From positions 124,001 through 188,000 of the forward strand of contig JAXMAZ010000010.1 of assembly GCA_046350115.1 (NCBI GenBank): DNA of 64,000 nucleotides. Direction: 5' to 3'. Below are positions 34,356 to 41,449 of this stretch, in pieces. This DNA is from JAXMAZ01 sp046350115 (GTDB lineage Bacteria; Planctomycetota; Planctomycetia; Gemmatales; Gemmataceae). The position numbers and the translations under genes are program-made. Within the stretch, counting starts at the first letter, position 1. Every line of letters starts with the position of its first letter. The notes beneath the pieces are model-generated. The model saw nothing but the letters and a program-made list of their open reading frames with translations. It had not been told where the DNA came from and made no database searches.

Positions 34356-35112
34356 GTATTTCGTGGACACCTTCGCCAACACCGCCGACCCCGGGGTCGG
34401 GGAGGCGACCGTCGCGGTCCTGCGGCTGCACGGGTTCGAGGTCCACGTCCCCCGGCGGCAGCGGGCGAGCGGCATGGCCCCGCTGGTGGCCGGCGACCTG
34501 GACGCCGCCCAGGCGGTCGCCGGGTATAACGTCCGCACCCTGGCCGACCTGGTCCGGGACGGGTTCACGGTCGTCTGCTCGGAGCCGACCGCCGCCGTCG
34601 CTTTAACCCAGGAGTACCCGGACCTGCTCGGCACCGACGACGCCCGGCTGGTGGCCGCCAACACGGTCGAGCTGACCGCCCTGCTGTGGCGGCTCCACGA
34701 GTCCGGCCGGCTGAAAGCCCCGGTCCGGCGGGTGGAGGCGACCGTCGGCCACCACGTCCCGTGTCACGTGAAGGCGTTGCGGGGGCCGGTCGCCGGGCCG
34801 CGGCTGCTCGGGCTGGTCCCCGGGCTGACGGTGCGGACGATTGATGGTGGCTGCTCCGGGATGGCCGGCGCCTGGGGGCTGACGGCCGAAAACCGGGACC
34901 GGTCGCTGGCCGCCGGCCGGGCGATGCTGGACGAGTTGGACCGGCCCGGGGTGCTGTTCGGGTCCACCGAGTGCGGGGCGTGCCGGGTCCAGATGCAGGA
35001 CGGCGGGCGGAAGCGAACCCTGCACCCGGTCCAATACCTGGCGCTGGCCTACGGGCTGATGCCAGAGATTGAGAAGCGACTGACGACGCCAGTGGGGAAG
35101 CTGATTGATTGA

Positions 35113-35222
35113 GTAGGGCGGGTCAAGCCGGCTCTGCGGCGCCGACCCGCCGGAAGTGGCAAGCTGCTTCCCCGCCTGGGCCGGCGGGTCGGCGCCGCAG
35201 AGCCGGCTTGACCCGCCCTACG
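35113..35222. repeat. Palindromic repeat, family A, copy 5
   Basis: GTAGGGCGGGTCAAGCCGGC at the left, GCCGGCTTGACCCGCCCTAC at the right, with arms of about 41 bases that are almost perfectly paired. It separates the oxidoreductase (stop at 35112) from moaD (start 35228). Confidence 0.9.
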
Positions 35223-35227
35223 AAACC

Positions 35228-35470
35228 ATGACTCACACCGTTCATCTGTTCGCCCGCCTCCGCGACCTCGCTGGCCCGTCGGTCACGCTCGCCCTGCCGG
35301 CCGGGGCCACGGTCGCCGACCTGCGGCGGGCGCTCGCCGTATCGCACCCGCCGCTCGGTCCGTTACTGGCCGTCAGCCGGGTGGCGGTGAACCACGAGTT
35401 CGCGGCCGATGTCGATGCCATACCCGACGGGGCCGAGCTGGCGGTCATCCCGCCGGTGAGCGGAGGCTGA
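35228..35470 (+). CDS. moaD: Molybdopterin synthase small subunit MoaD
   Basis: An 80-residue ubiquitin-fold sulfur carrier. It opens MTHTVHLFARLRDLAGPSVT, has AVNHEFAADVDAIPDGAELAVIPPVSGG at the end, and terminates in the Gly-Gly that becomes the thiocarboxylate. Length is standard. The longer upstream frame is repeat sequence. moaE follows about 1.3 kb later, after a histone-deacetylase-like gene. Confidence 0.93.
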   Translation: MTHTVHLFARLRDLAGPSVTLALPAGATVADLRRALAVSHPPLGPLLAVSRVAVNHEFAADVDAIPDGAELAVIPPVSGG

Positions 35471-35474
35471 CGGC

Positions 35475-36512
35475 ATGAAGATCGTGTACGCCGACCGGCA
35501 CGTCCTGCACCCGACCGACCGGCCGATGCCCGGGTACGGCCGGTCCATGCCGGAGGTGCCGGAGCGGATGGAGCGCATCCGGTTTGCCCTCGCCGCGGCC
35601 GGGTTCCCCGCGCCCGTCGCCCCCACCGACTTCGGGCTGGGGCCGGTCGAGGCGGTCCACAGCCCAGGGCTGCTGGCCCACTTGCAGGGCGGGTTCGCCG
35701 CCTCCCGGTCCGGGCCGGACGACGCCGACCCTTACATCCCGCACACGTTCGCCGTCCACGGCCGGCGGCCGGCCCCGACCGACTTCCCGGCCGCGTTCGG
35801 GGCGTGGGCGTTCGACACCGGCTGCCCGCTGTTCGAGGGCACCTGGGAGGCGAGCCTGAGCGCCACCAACGCCGCCCTGACCGCAGCCGAACACGTCCGC
35901 ACCACCGGTGAGCCGGCCTACGCCCTGTCCCGCCCGCCGGGGCACCACGCCGGGCCGACGTTCCACGGCGGGTTCTGCTACACCAACCATGTCGCCGTCG
36001 CCGCCCGGTACTTGCAGCAGCGGGAGCGGGCCAAGGTCGCCATCCTGGACATCGACTACCACCACGGGAACGGCACCCAGGAGGCGTTCTGGGCCGACCC
36101 GGACGTGCTGTTCTGCTCGCTCCACGCCGACCCGCGGGTGGACTACCCGTTCTACTGGGGCGCCGCCGAGGAGCGGGGCGAGGGGCCGGGCGAGGGCTTC
36201 ACGCACAACGTCCCGCTGCCGCACGGCACCGACGACGCCAGCTACCTGCGGGCGCTGGACGGCGTGCTGCGGCGGATCACCGACTTCGCCCCGCGGTATC
36301 TGGTGGTGTCGGCCGGGTTCGACCTGATGGCCGGCGACCCGGTGCCGCGGAACGGCGGGTTCCGCATCACCCCGGACGGGCTGCGGCAAATCGGCGAGCA
36401 GATCGCCGGATTGCGGCTGCCGACGGTGGTGGTGCAGGAGGGCGGGTATAACCTGGCCCGACTCGGCGAGTACGCGGTGACGCTGCTCCGATGTTTCGGA
36501 CCGGAGTTTTGA
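35475..36512 (+). CDS. Histone deacetylase family (acetylpolyamine/acetoin-utilisation type) protein
   Basis: A 345-residue class II-like deacetylase. Zinc and catalytic motifs are ALSRPPGHHAGPTFHGGFCYTNHVAVAARYL (about 153-182, HH pair and general base), ILDIDYHHGNGTQEAFWADPDVLFCSLH (about 192-219, zinc Asp/His), LVVSAGFDLMAGDP (about 276-289, second Asp) and VVQEGGYNLARLGEY (about 316-330, GGY with catalytic Tyr). The bacterial family acts mostly on acetylated amines. It starts 5 bases after moaD, so it is in the same operon although the pathway is unrelated. Confidence 0.92.
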   Translation: MKIVYADRHVLHPTDRPMPGYGRSMPEVPERMERIRFALAAAGFPAPVAPTDFGLGPVEAVHSPGLLAHLQGGFAASRSGPDDADPYIPHTFAVHGRRPAPTDFPAAFGAWAFDTGCPLFEGTWEASLSATNAALTAAEHVRTTGEPAYALSRPPGHHAGPTFHGGFCYTNHVAVAARYLQQRERAKVAILDIDYHHGNGTQEAFWADPDVLFCSLHADPRVDYPFYWGAAEERGEGPGEGFTHNVPLPHGTDDASYLRALDGVLRRITDFAPRYLVVSAGFDLMAGDPVPRNGGFRITPDGLRQIGEQIAGLRLPTVVVQEGGYNLARLGEYAVTLLRCFGPEF

Positions 36513-36550
36513 CCGGGCCGCGGGTCGGGCAGACTCGCCGACAGCGTGGG

Positions 36551-36699
36551 GCTTGCTCCCCCTCCCTGCTTCGGGGGAGGGGGCCGGGGGGGTGGGGTTA
36601 AACCCGCGACCCCACCCCGAGAGTGCGAAGTCTCGGTGACGGGACGGAGGTTGTGACCCCACCCCCGGCCCCCTCCCGAAGCAGGGAGGGGGAGCAAGA
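36551..36699. repeat. Palindromic MITE-like repeat, family C, copy 3
   Basis: GCTTGCTCCCCCTCCCTGCT at the left and AGCAGGGAGGGGGAGCAAG at the right, with GGGGGCCGGGGG inner arms; the centre (about 36600-36655) carries the family's GTCTCGGTGACGGGAC core. It separates the deacetylase from moaE. Confidence 0.88.
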
Positions 36700-36703
36700 A
36701 CGA

Positions 36704-36709
36704 TACAAT
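36704..36709 (+). promoter_or_regulatory. -10 box of moaE, immediately next to the start codon
   Basis: TACAAT, with only seven bases between it and the moaE ATG (36717). The predicted transcript would begin at or beside the start codon, so this looks like a leaderless message. Confidence 0.5.
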
Positions 36710-36716
36710 CACTTAC

Positions 36717-37136
36717 ATGGTCCAGCTCACCCGCGACCCGATCGACTACCACGCCCTGACCGAAGCGGTCCGCTCCCCGCACGCCGGGGCAGTGGCCCTG
36801 TTCCTCGGCACCGTCCGCGACCTGACCGGGGACGAGGTGACGGTCCATCTCGATTACGACGCCTACCCGCCGATGGCCGAGAAGAAGCTGGCCGAGATCG
36901 AGGCCGAGGTCCGCCGCCGGTGGCCGGTGCAGGGGGTGGCGATGGTCCACCGGCTCGGCCGGCTGGCGGTCGGCGAGGTGAGCGTGGCCGTGGCCGTCAG
37001 CACCCCGCACCGGGCGGACGCCTTCGCCGCCTGCCGGTTCGCCATTGACACGCTCAAGGAGCTTGTCCCGATCTGGAAGAAGGACACCGCCCCGAGCGGG
37101 GCCGCCGACTGGGTCCACCCGGGGGCCACGCCATGA
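36717..37136 (+). CDS. moaE: Molybdopterin synthase catalytic subunit MoaE
   Basis: A 139-residue catalytic subunit that inserts two sulfurs from MoaD into precursor Z. Motifs are AVALFLGTVRDLTGDEVTVHLDYDAYPPMAEKKL (about 26-59), HRLGRLAVGEVSVAVAVSTPHRADAFAACRFAIDTLKELVPIWKKD (about 80-125; the KxxxPxWKKE-type end). It overlaps the next gene by four bases (ATGA). moaD and moaA are close by, so this is one molybdopterin cluster interrupted by unrelated genes. Confidence 0.93.
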   Translation: MVQLTRDPIDYHALTEAVRSPHAGAVALFLGTVRDLTGDEVTVHLDYDAYPPMAEKKLAEIEAEVRRRWPVQGVAMVHRLGRLAVGEVSVAVAVSTPHRADAFAACRFAIDTLKELVPIWKKDTAPSGAADWVHPGATP

Positions 37137-37723
37137 GCGGGGTGCCGACGATCTACCTGGCCCGGCACGGCGAGACCGAGTGGTCGAAGTCGGGCCGCCA
37201 CACCGGCCGGACGGACGTGCCGCTGACCGCCCGCGGCGAGGCCGACGCCGGCCGGCTGCGGGACCGGTTCGCCCCGTGCGAGTTCGCCCGGGTGTTCACC
37301 AGCCCCTTGAACCGAGCCGCAAGGACGTGCGAACTGGCCGGGCTGACCGGCGAGCCGGACCCGGACCTGATGGAGTGGGACTACGGCGACTACGAGGGGA
37401 AGACGACCGCCGAGGTCCGGGCCGGCCGGCCGGGCTGGGAGCTGTTCCGGGACGGGGTGCCGGGCGGCGAGTCGATCGCCGACATGACCGCCCGGGCGGA
37501 CCGGGTGGCCGCCCGGCTGAAGGCGCTGACCGGGACGGTGGTGGTGTTCTCGCACGGCCACTTCCTGCGGGTGCTGGCCGCCCGCTGGGTCGGCCAGCCG
37601 GTGGGGTTCGCCCGCAGCCTGCTGCTGTCCACCGCGTCCGTGTCCGCCCTCGGGTTCGACCACGGCACGCTCGCCGAGCCGGCCATCGCCCTGTGGAACG
37701 ACGACCGCCACCTGACCCGCTGA
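37133..37723 (+). CDS. Histidine phosphatase (phosphoglycerate-mutase-like)
   Basis: A 196-residue protein of the RHG phosphatase superfamily. The catalytic LARHGETEWSKSGRHTGRTDVPLT (about residues 8-31, RHG) is followed by FTSPLNRAARTCELAG (about 54-69), LMEWDYGDYEGKTTAEVR with the acid residue (about 79-96) and VVVFSHGHFLRVLAARWVG (about 136-154, second catalytic His). Similar short enzymes include SixA, CobC and PhoE. It is translationally coupled to moaE and followed 6 bases later by moaA; no cobalamin gene is near. Confidence 0.88.
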   Translation: MSGVPTIYLARHGETEWSKSGRHTGRTDVPLTARGEADAGRLRDRFAPCEFARVFTSPLNRAARTCELAGLTGEPDPDLMEWDYGDYEGKTTAEVRAGRPGWELFRDGVPGGESIADMTARADRVAARLKALTGTVVVFSHGHFLRVLAARWVGQPVGFARSLLLSTASVSALGFDHGTLAEPAIALWNDDRHLTR

Positions 37724-37729
37724 GCCGTC

Positions 37730-38737
37730 ATGCCGACCAGCCTGCCAGACTCCGCCCCGCTCACCGACACGTTCGGCCGGCGGCACACCAACCTGCGGGT
37801 GAGCGTCACCGACCGGTGCAACCTCCGCTGCACCTACTGCATGCCGGAGGACGTCACCTTCCTCGACAAGAAAGAGCTGCTGACGTTCGAGGAGATCACG
37901 GCCCTTGTCCGGGTGGCGGCGTCCCTCGGGGTGGACAAAGTGCGGCTGACGGGGGGCGAGCCGCTCCTGCGGGCCGACCTGCCGAAGCTGGCGGCGATGA
38001 TCGTCGCGGTGCCGGGGATCGCCGATGTGGGCGTGACCACCAACGGGCTGCTGCTGGCGAGGCAGGCCGGCCCGCTCTGGGACGCCGGGCTGCGGCGGTT
38101 GAACGTGTCGCTGGACACCCTCGACCCCGGCCGGTTCCGCGCACTGGCCCGCCGGGACGGCGTGGAACAGGTGGTCGAGGGTTTGATGGCGGCCAAGCGG
38201 GCCGGGTTCCGGGTGAAGGTGAACGCGGTGGCCGTGCGGGGGTTCATCGACCACGACGCGGTGCCGCTCGCCCGGTTCTGCCGGGAGCACGGGTTCGAGC
38301 TGCGGTTCATCGAGTACATGCCGATCGGGGCGGAGGCGTGGGAGCGGGAGAAGCTGGTCCCCGCCCACGAGCTACTGGAGCTGGTGGAACGCGGCGTCGG
38401 CCCGCTGGCCCCGGCGGCCGACTACGACCCGGCCGCCCCGGCGATGGACTTCGCCTACGCCGACGGCGGCGGCCGGGTGGGGGTGATCGCCAGCGTGTCC
38501 CGGCCGTTCTGCCGGCGGTGCAACCGGCTGCGGCTGACCGCCGACGGCAAGCTCCGCAACTGCCTGTTCGCCCACGACGAGACGGACGTGAAGGGACTGT
38601 TGCGTGCCGCCCCGGTGGACGAGGCGGCCGTCGCGGAGGCCGTCCGGGCGTGCATCCGGGCGAAGGGCGAAGGGCACGAGATCAACGCGGCCACGTTCGT
38701 GAAGCCGGCCCGCACCATGCACGCCATCGGCGGGTAA
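37730..38737 (+). CDS. moaA: GTP 3',8-cyclase MoaA
   Basis: A 335-residue radical SAM enzyme that makes the first intermediate of molybdopterin from GTP. The N-terminal cluster motif is RVSVTDRCNLRCTYCMPEDV (CxxxCxxC, about 24-43). VRLTGGEPLLR (about 70-80) is the SAM-binding GGEP. The C-terminal second cluster is FCRRCNRLRLTADGKLRNCLF (about 262-282, C-x2-C-x13-C), and the protein ends HAIGG with the conserved double glycine. All functional elements are intact. moaC and mobA are not in the window. Confidence 0.95.
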   Translation: MPTSLPDSAPLTDTFGRRHTNLRVSVTDRCNLRCTYCMPEDVTFLDKKELLTFEEITALVRVAASLGVDKVRLTGGEPLLRADLPKLAAMIVAVPGIADVGVTTNGLLLARQAGPLWDAGLRRLNVSLDTLDPGRFRALARRDGVEQVVEGLMAAKRAGFRVKVNAVAVRGFIDHDAVPLARFCREHGFELRFIEYMPIGAEAWEREKLVPAHELLELVERGVGPLAPAADYDPAAPAMDFAYADGGGRVGVIASVSRPFCRRCNRLRLTADGKLRNCLFAHDETDVKGLLRAAPVDEAAVAEAVRACIRAKGEGHEINAATFVKPARTMHAIGG

Positions 38738-38786
38738 AGATGCTCGCAGCCCGATGACCTCGCGGTAAAATGTCGGTAGGCAGAAA

Positions 38787-39161
38787 GTGACGGAACACCG
38801 TGACGTCGAGAAACGTATGAGCCAGCTCAGTAGCACTTGGCCGACGGAACGGGAGCTGACCCCGCAGGAAAGGGAAGTGGTGCAATCGGCGACCGCCGAG
38901 TTGCGCCGCATGATCGAACCGAACGACGAGGTCGATGTCGCCGCCACTTGGTCGGTGAGCCATCCCGGTCAGCCGGACCAAACCCTCAAACTTCGTCTCG
39001 CGGACCCGTACGCCCGAGTCGAGCAGGAGTTCCGCCTGGCCGAGTTGACGGATCGAAGCACTTGGTTTCGGCTGAGTCGCCTGTACGATCGCCTTCTCAG
39101 CCGGCGAGTCAAAGTGTTGCTCGGTCGGGCCACCGATAACGACCCTGTCGGGGCCGCTTGA
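38787..39161 (+). CDS. Hypothetical protein
   Basis: A 124-residue soluble protein with lower GC than its neighbours and no recognised domain. Motifs are RELTPQEREVVQSATAELRRM and LADPYARVEQEFRLAELTDRS. It may start at GTG 38787 or ATG 38817; neither has a strong ribosome-binding site. A TAAAAT box (38766-38771) is a possible -10. It is followed by a second small, similarly AT-richer gene, so the two may have arrived together. Confidence 0.6.
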   Translation: MTEHRDVEKRMSQLSSTWPTERELTPQEREVVQSATAELRRMIEPNDEVDVAATWSVSHPGQPDQTLKLRLADPYARVEQEFRLAELTDRSTWFRLSRLYDRLLSRRVKVLLGRATDNDPVGAA

Positions 39162-39163
39162 GC

Positions 39164-39382
39164 ATGGCCAGGACGAACACCGACAAAATCGACGAACTCG
39201 TCCGCGCTGCGGTGACTTTGGACGTGCGGCTCGATCAGGTCAATGAACAACTCCGGAAGATGGATGAACTGATACCGCTCCTCCGGGCACAGTGCGAGCA
39301 GATGGGCAATCGGCTCTCCGTCATCGAACGCGGTGTCGAGAACCTCAAGAAGACCGGCGACGTGTGGGGCGGCCGCCTGTAG
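39164..39382 (+). CDS. Small coiled-coil protein, probably truncated before a membrane helix
   Basis: A 72-residue protein with a heptad-rich segment (DKIDELVRAAVTLDVRLDQVN, then KMDELIPLLRAQCEQMGNRL). It stops at an amber codon (39380-39382). Reading on in the same frame gives AVAIAAGVLGYYLKR followed by TGA at 39434, the hydrophobic C-terminal helix expected in this kind of small anchored coiled coil. Either a nonsense mutation removed the anchor or the amber is sometimes read through. A TTG at 39158 is an alternative start. Confidence 0.6.
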   Translation: MARTNTDKIDELVRAAVTLDVRLDQVNEQLRKMDELIPLLRAQCEQMGNRLSVIERGVENLKKTGDVWGGRL

Positions 39383-39518
39383 ACCCCGGCCGTGGCCATC
39401 GCCGCCGGGGTGCTCGGGTACTACCTCAAGCGCTGACCGGCCGGCCCCCGCCGGCTATCATCTCCCTGCCCACACCGGGCGCCTGTCACGTCACCGTCCG
39501 CTCTCAGGAGGCTCTCCC

Positions 39519-39995
39519 GTGTTCCGTCGCGTTCTGTGCGCCGCCGTCGTCGCCGCTGCCGCCGCCGGGCTGGCCGTCGCCGCCGAGCCGACCAAGATCG
39601 AGCTGAAGGACTTCAAGTTCAAGCCCAAGAACGAGGGCACCCCGGATGACCTGTTCGGGTTTAACGAGGGGGAGAACAAGCTGTTCCTGTACGCCCACGG
39701 CACCGCCTACGTCGAGGTGAAGGTGCCGGAGGACGGCGAGTACACCCTCACCATCGAGGCGTCGAGCGAGGAGGCCAAGGGGGAGAAGGCGAAGTTCAAG
39801 CTGACCGTCGGCGGCAACGTGGTCGAGAAGTCGTTCGAGCTGAAGCAGACGGACGCCAAGGAGTACCCGTTCCCCGCCAAGCTGAAGAAGGGCGCCCAGA
39901 AGCTGGAGATCGAGTTCCTGAACGACCTGTACAAGGAAGGCGAGTACGACCTGAACCTGTACATCCACGCGGTCAAGCTGGAGAAGAAGAAGTAG
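39519..39995 (+). CDS. Secreted beta-sandwich protein, likely carbohydrate-binding
   Basis: A 158-residue exported protein that starts at GTG with a strong AGGAGG site just upstream. The signal VFRRVLCAAVVAAAAAGLAVAAE is followed by a Lys/Glu-rich beta-strand pattern (FKPKNEGTPDDLFGFNEGEN, EVKVPEDGEYTLTIEASSEE, NDLYKEGEYDLNLYIHAVKL) that resembles planctomycete CBM-like (xylan-binding/cellulose-binding) modules. No catalytic residues are visible. A TATCAT box lies about 60 bases upstream. Confidence 0.68.
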   Translation: MFRRVLCAAVVAAAAAGLAVAAEPTKIELKDFKFKPKNEGTPDDLFGFNEGENKLFLYAHGTAYVEVKVPEDGEYTLTIEASSEEAKGEKAKFKLTVGGNVVEKSFELKQTDAKEYPFPAKLKKGAQKLEIEFLNDLYKEGEYDLNLYIHAVKLEKKK

Positions 39996-40066
39996 CCCCC
40001 GTCGGGCGGATGGCGGGGATGAACCCCGCCGCCCGCGACCGCTTACCGCCCCCGCGACCGCTTCGC

Positions 40067-40176
40067 GTAGGGTGCGTTGAGGAGGCTCGGCGACGAAACG
40101 CACCGGCCCGGCAACGACGGCGTCCGAGGGGCGGGAGTCTCAACGGTGCGTTTCGCAGAGCCTCAACGCACCCTAC
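40067..40176. repeat. Palindromic repeat, family A, copy 6
   Basis: GTAGGGTGCGTTGAGGAGGC at the left and TCAACGCACCCTAC at the right, with inner CGAAACGCACCG/CGGTGCGTTTCG arms. With copy 7 it fills the 409-base gap 39996-40404; no gene seen there. Confidence 0.88.
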
Positions 40177-40237
40177 AAAAGCCAGCCGGCCCGCACCCCG
40201 CTGATGGACCGGCCTTGTCCCGCGGGGGTCCATCGGC

Positions 40238-40346
40238 GTAGGGTGCGTTGAGGACGCTTTGGGACGAAACGCACCGGCCCCGCAACGGTAGCACCGAACG
40301 GGTGGTGCCCCGACGGTGCGTTGAGGCTCTGCGAAACGCACCCTAC
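40238..40346. repeat. Palindromic repeat, family A, copy 7
   Basis: GTAGGGTGCGTTGAGGACGC ... GAGGCTCTGCGAAACGCACCCTAC, same element and orientation as copy 6 and 61 bases away. The alpha/beta hydrolase gene starts just after it. Confidence 0.85.
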
Positions 40347-40404
40347 ACCGACTCCGCACCGGGTCGTGGTTCCATACGGCGGGGTTGAACCCCGCCGCTC
40401 GCCT

Positions 40405-41403
40405 ATGCAACCCGCATCGGCCCGCCCCCGTCGCAAGTTCCGCCGCCGACTCGTGGCAGCCGGGGTGCTCCTGCTCGTCGGGTTCGCCGCCGCCAACCTG
40501 CTCGCCTACCGCCACGCCTACGCCCTGACCCACTACGCCCCGGCCGGCGGCCCGTCGCCCCGGCCGGAAGGGCTGTCCGCCCGGGACCGGCTCCGCCTCC
40601 TGGTCGGCGGGGTGTCGGTCCCCCGCCCGAAAGCCGACCGCTACCCCGAGGCGGTCGGGCTGCGGTACACCAGCCACACGCTCGACCTCGGCGACGAACG
40701 CCTCGCCCTCTGGCACGTCGACGCCCCGTCCCCGCGGGGGGTCGTGGTCCTCGGCCACGGGTACGGCTGCTCGAAGTCGCACCTGCTCCCGGAAGCCGTC
40801 GCCTTCCACAAGCTCGGCTGGGCGGTCGTGCTGGCCGACTTCCGCGGGTCCGGCGGGTCGTCGGGGTCGGCCGTCACCCTCGGCGTCACCGAAGCCGCCG
40901 ACCTCGCCGCCGCGGCCAAATGGGCCGGAGACCGGCATCCCGGTAAGCCGCTGGTTCTGTACGGGTTTTCGATGGGAGCGGTCGCGGCCGTGCGGGCGAC
41001 TGCCGGTTCCGACGCCTCACCCGCCGGACTGATCCTGGACGCCCCGTTCGACTCCCTGCTTTCGGCCGTGCAAGTGCGGTGTGATGCCGTCCGGGCGCCG
41101 CGGTGGCCGGCGGCCGAGCTGCTCGTCTTCTGGGGCGGCCGGCAGCACGGGTTCGACGGGTTCGCCCTCCGCCCGGCGGACGACGCCGCCCGCGTCCCGT
41201 GCCCGGCCCTGGTGTTCCACGGCTCGGCCGACCCGCGGGCCACCCCGGAAATGGTCCGCCGGGTGTACGCCCCCTTGCCCGGCCGCAAGTCGCTCGTCAC
41301 CATCGAAGGGGTCGGGCACACCCCGATCGCCCACGCCGCCCCGGACCGCTGGGCCGAGGCGGTCGGGCCGTTTCTGGACGAAATCGCGAAATCCGTGAAG
41401 TGA
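40405..41403 (+). CDS. Membrane-anchored alpha/beta hydrolase
   Basis: A 332-residue hydrolase with an N-terminal basic region and helix (RRKFRRRLVAAGVLLLVGFAAANLL) that should anchor it in the inner membrane. The fold follows: oxyanion HGYGCSKSH (about 114-122), nucleophile elbow YGFSMGAVAAV (about 187-197, G-x-S-x-G), acidic HGSADPRATPEMV (about 270-282) and the catalytic His in IEGVGHTPIAH (about 300-310). It resembles bacterial BAAT/Esterase D-type cytosolic hydrolases. Start MQPASARPRRK is preferred over a longer frame made of repeat. Confidence 0.88.
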   Translation: MQPASARPRRKFRRRLVAAGVLLLVGFAAANLLAYRHAYALTHYAPAGGPSPRPEGLSARDRLRLLVGGVSVPRPKADRYPEAVGLRYTSHTLDLGDERLALWHVDAPSPRGVVVLGHGYGCSKSHLLPEAVAFHKLGWAVVLADFRGSGGSSGSAVTLGVTEAADLAAAAKWAGDRHPGKPLVLYGFSMGAVAAVRATAGSDASPAGLILDAPFDSLLSAVQVRCDAVRAPRWPAAELLVFWGGRQHGFDGFALRPADDAARVPCPALVFHGSADPRATPEMVRRVYAPLPGRKSLVTIEGVGHTPIAHAAPDRWAEAVGPFLDEIAKSVK

Positions 41404-41449
41404 TCCGCCGCCCCGGGGAACTATCCGGGCGAACCCGACGGAGGCCGAC

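Larger units (their letters stand above)
32051..35112 (+). pseudogene. FAD-binding / Fe-S oxidoreductase (GlcD-GlcF type fusion, YdiJ-like), split by a one-base frameshift
   Basis: A fused D-lactate/glycolate-type dehydrogenase: N-terminal FAD-linked oxidase domain (VARGAGTGLAGEAL, GGMVATNASGG, LVGSEGTLGFVTAATLRTV, GTVSGQHGTGIARTPW) and C-terminal iron-sulfur part (CNGCGDCRPRTGAVRMCPVF; CVHCKMCRSECRAG) plus a GlcF-like CCG-type end (TIDGGCSGMAGAWG, FGSTECGACRVQM). The 5' frame runs 32051-34606 and the 3' frame resumes in another phase to 35112; the shift lies in the palindrome at 34284-34355. One extra G in its left arm restores a single frame of about 1020 residues. Three palindromic insertions are translated in it. 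The start is uncertain (TTG 32051 or 32075). Function may survive if the shift is an error. Confidence 0.85.

Noticed and set aside
34372..35112. The 3' half of the FAD/Fe-S oxidoreductase as a separate GlcF-like gene
   Set aside because: It has no start codon with a ribosome-binding site, begins in the middle of a domain, and a one-base correction in the palindrome joins it to the upstream part. I kept it as one broken gene, while noting that expression as two pieces is not excluded.
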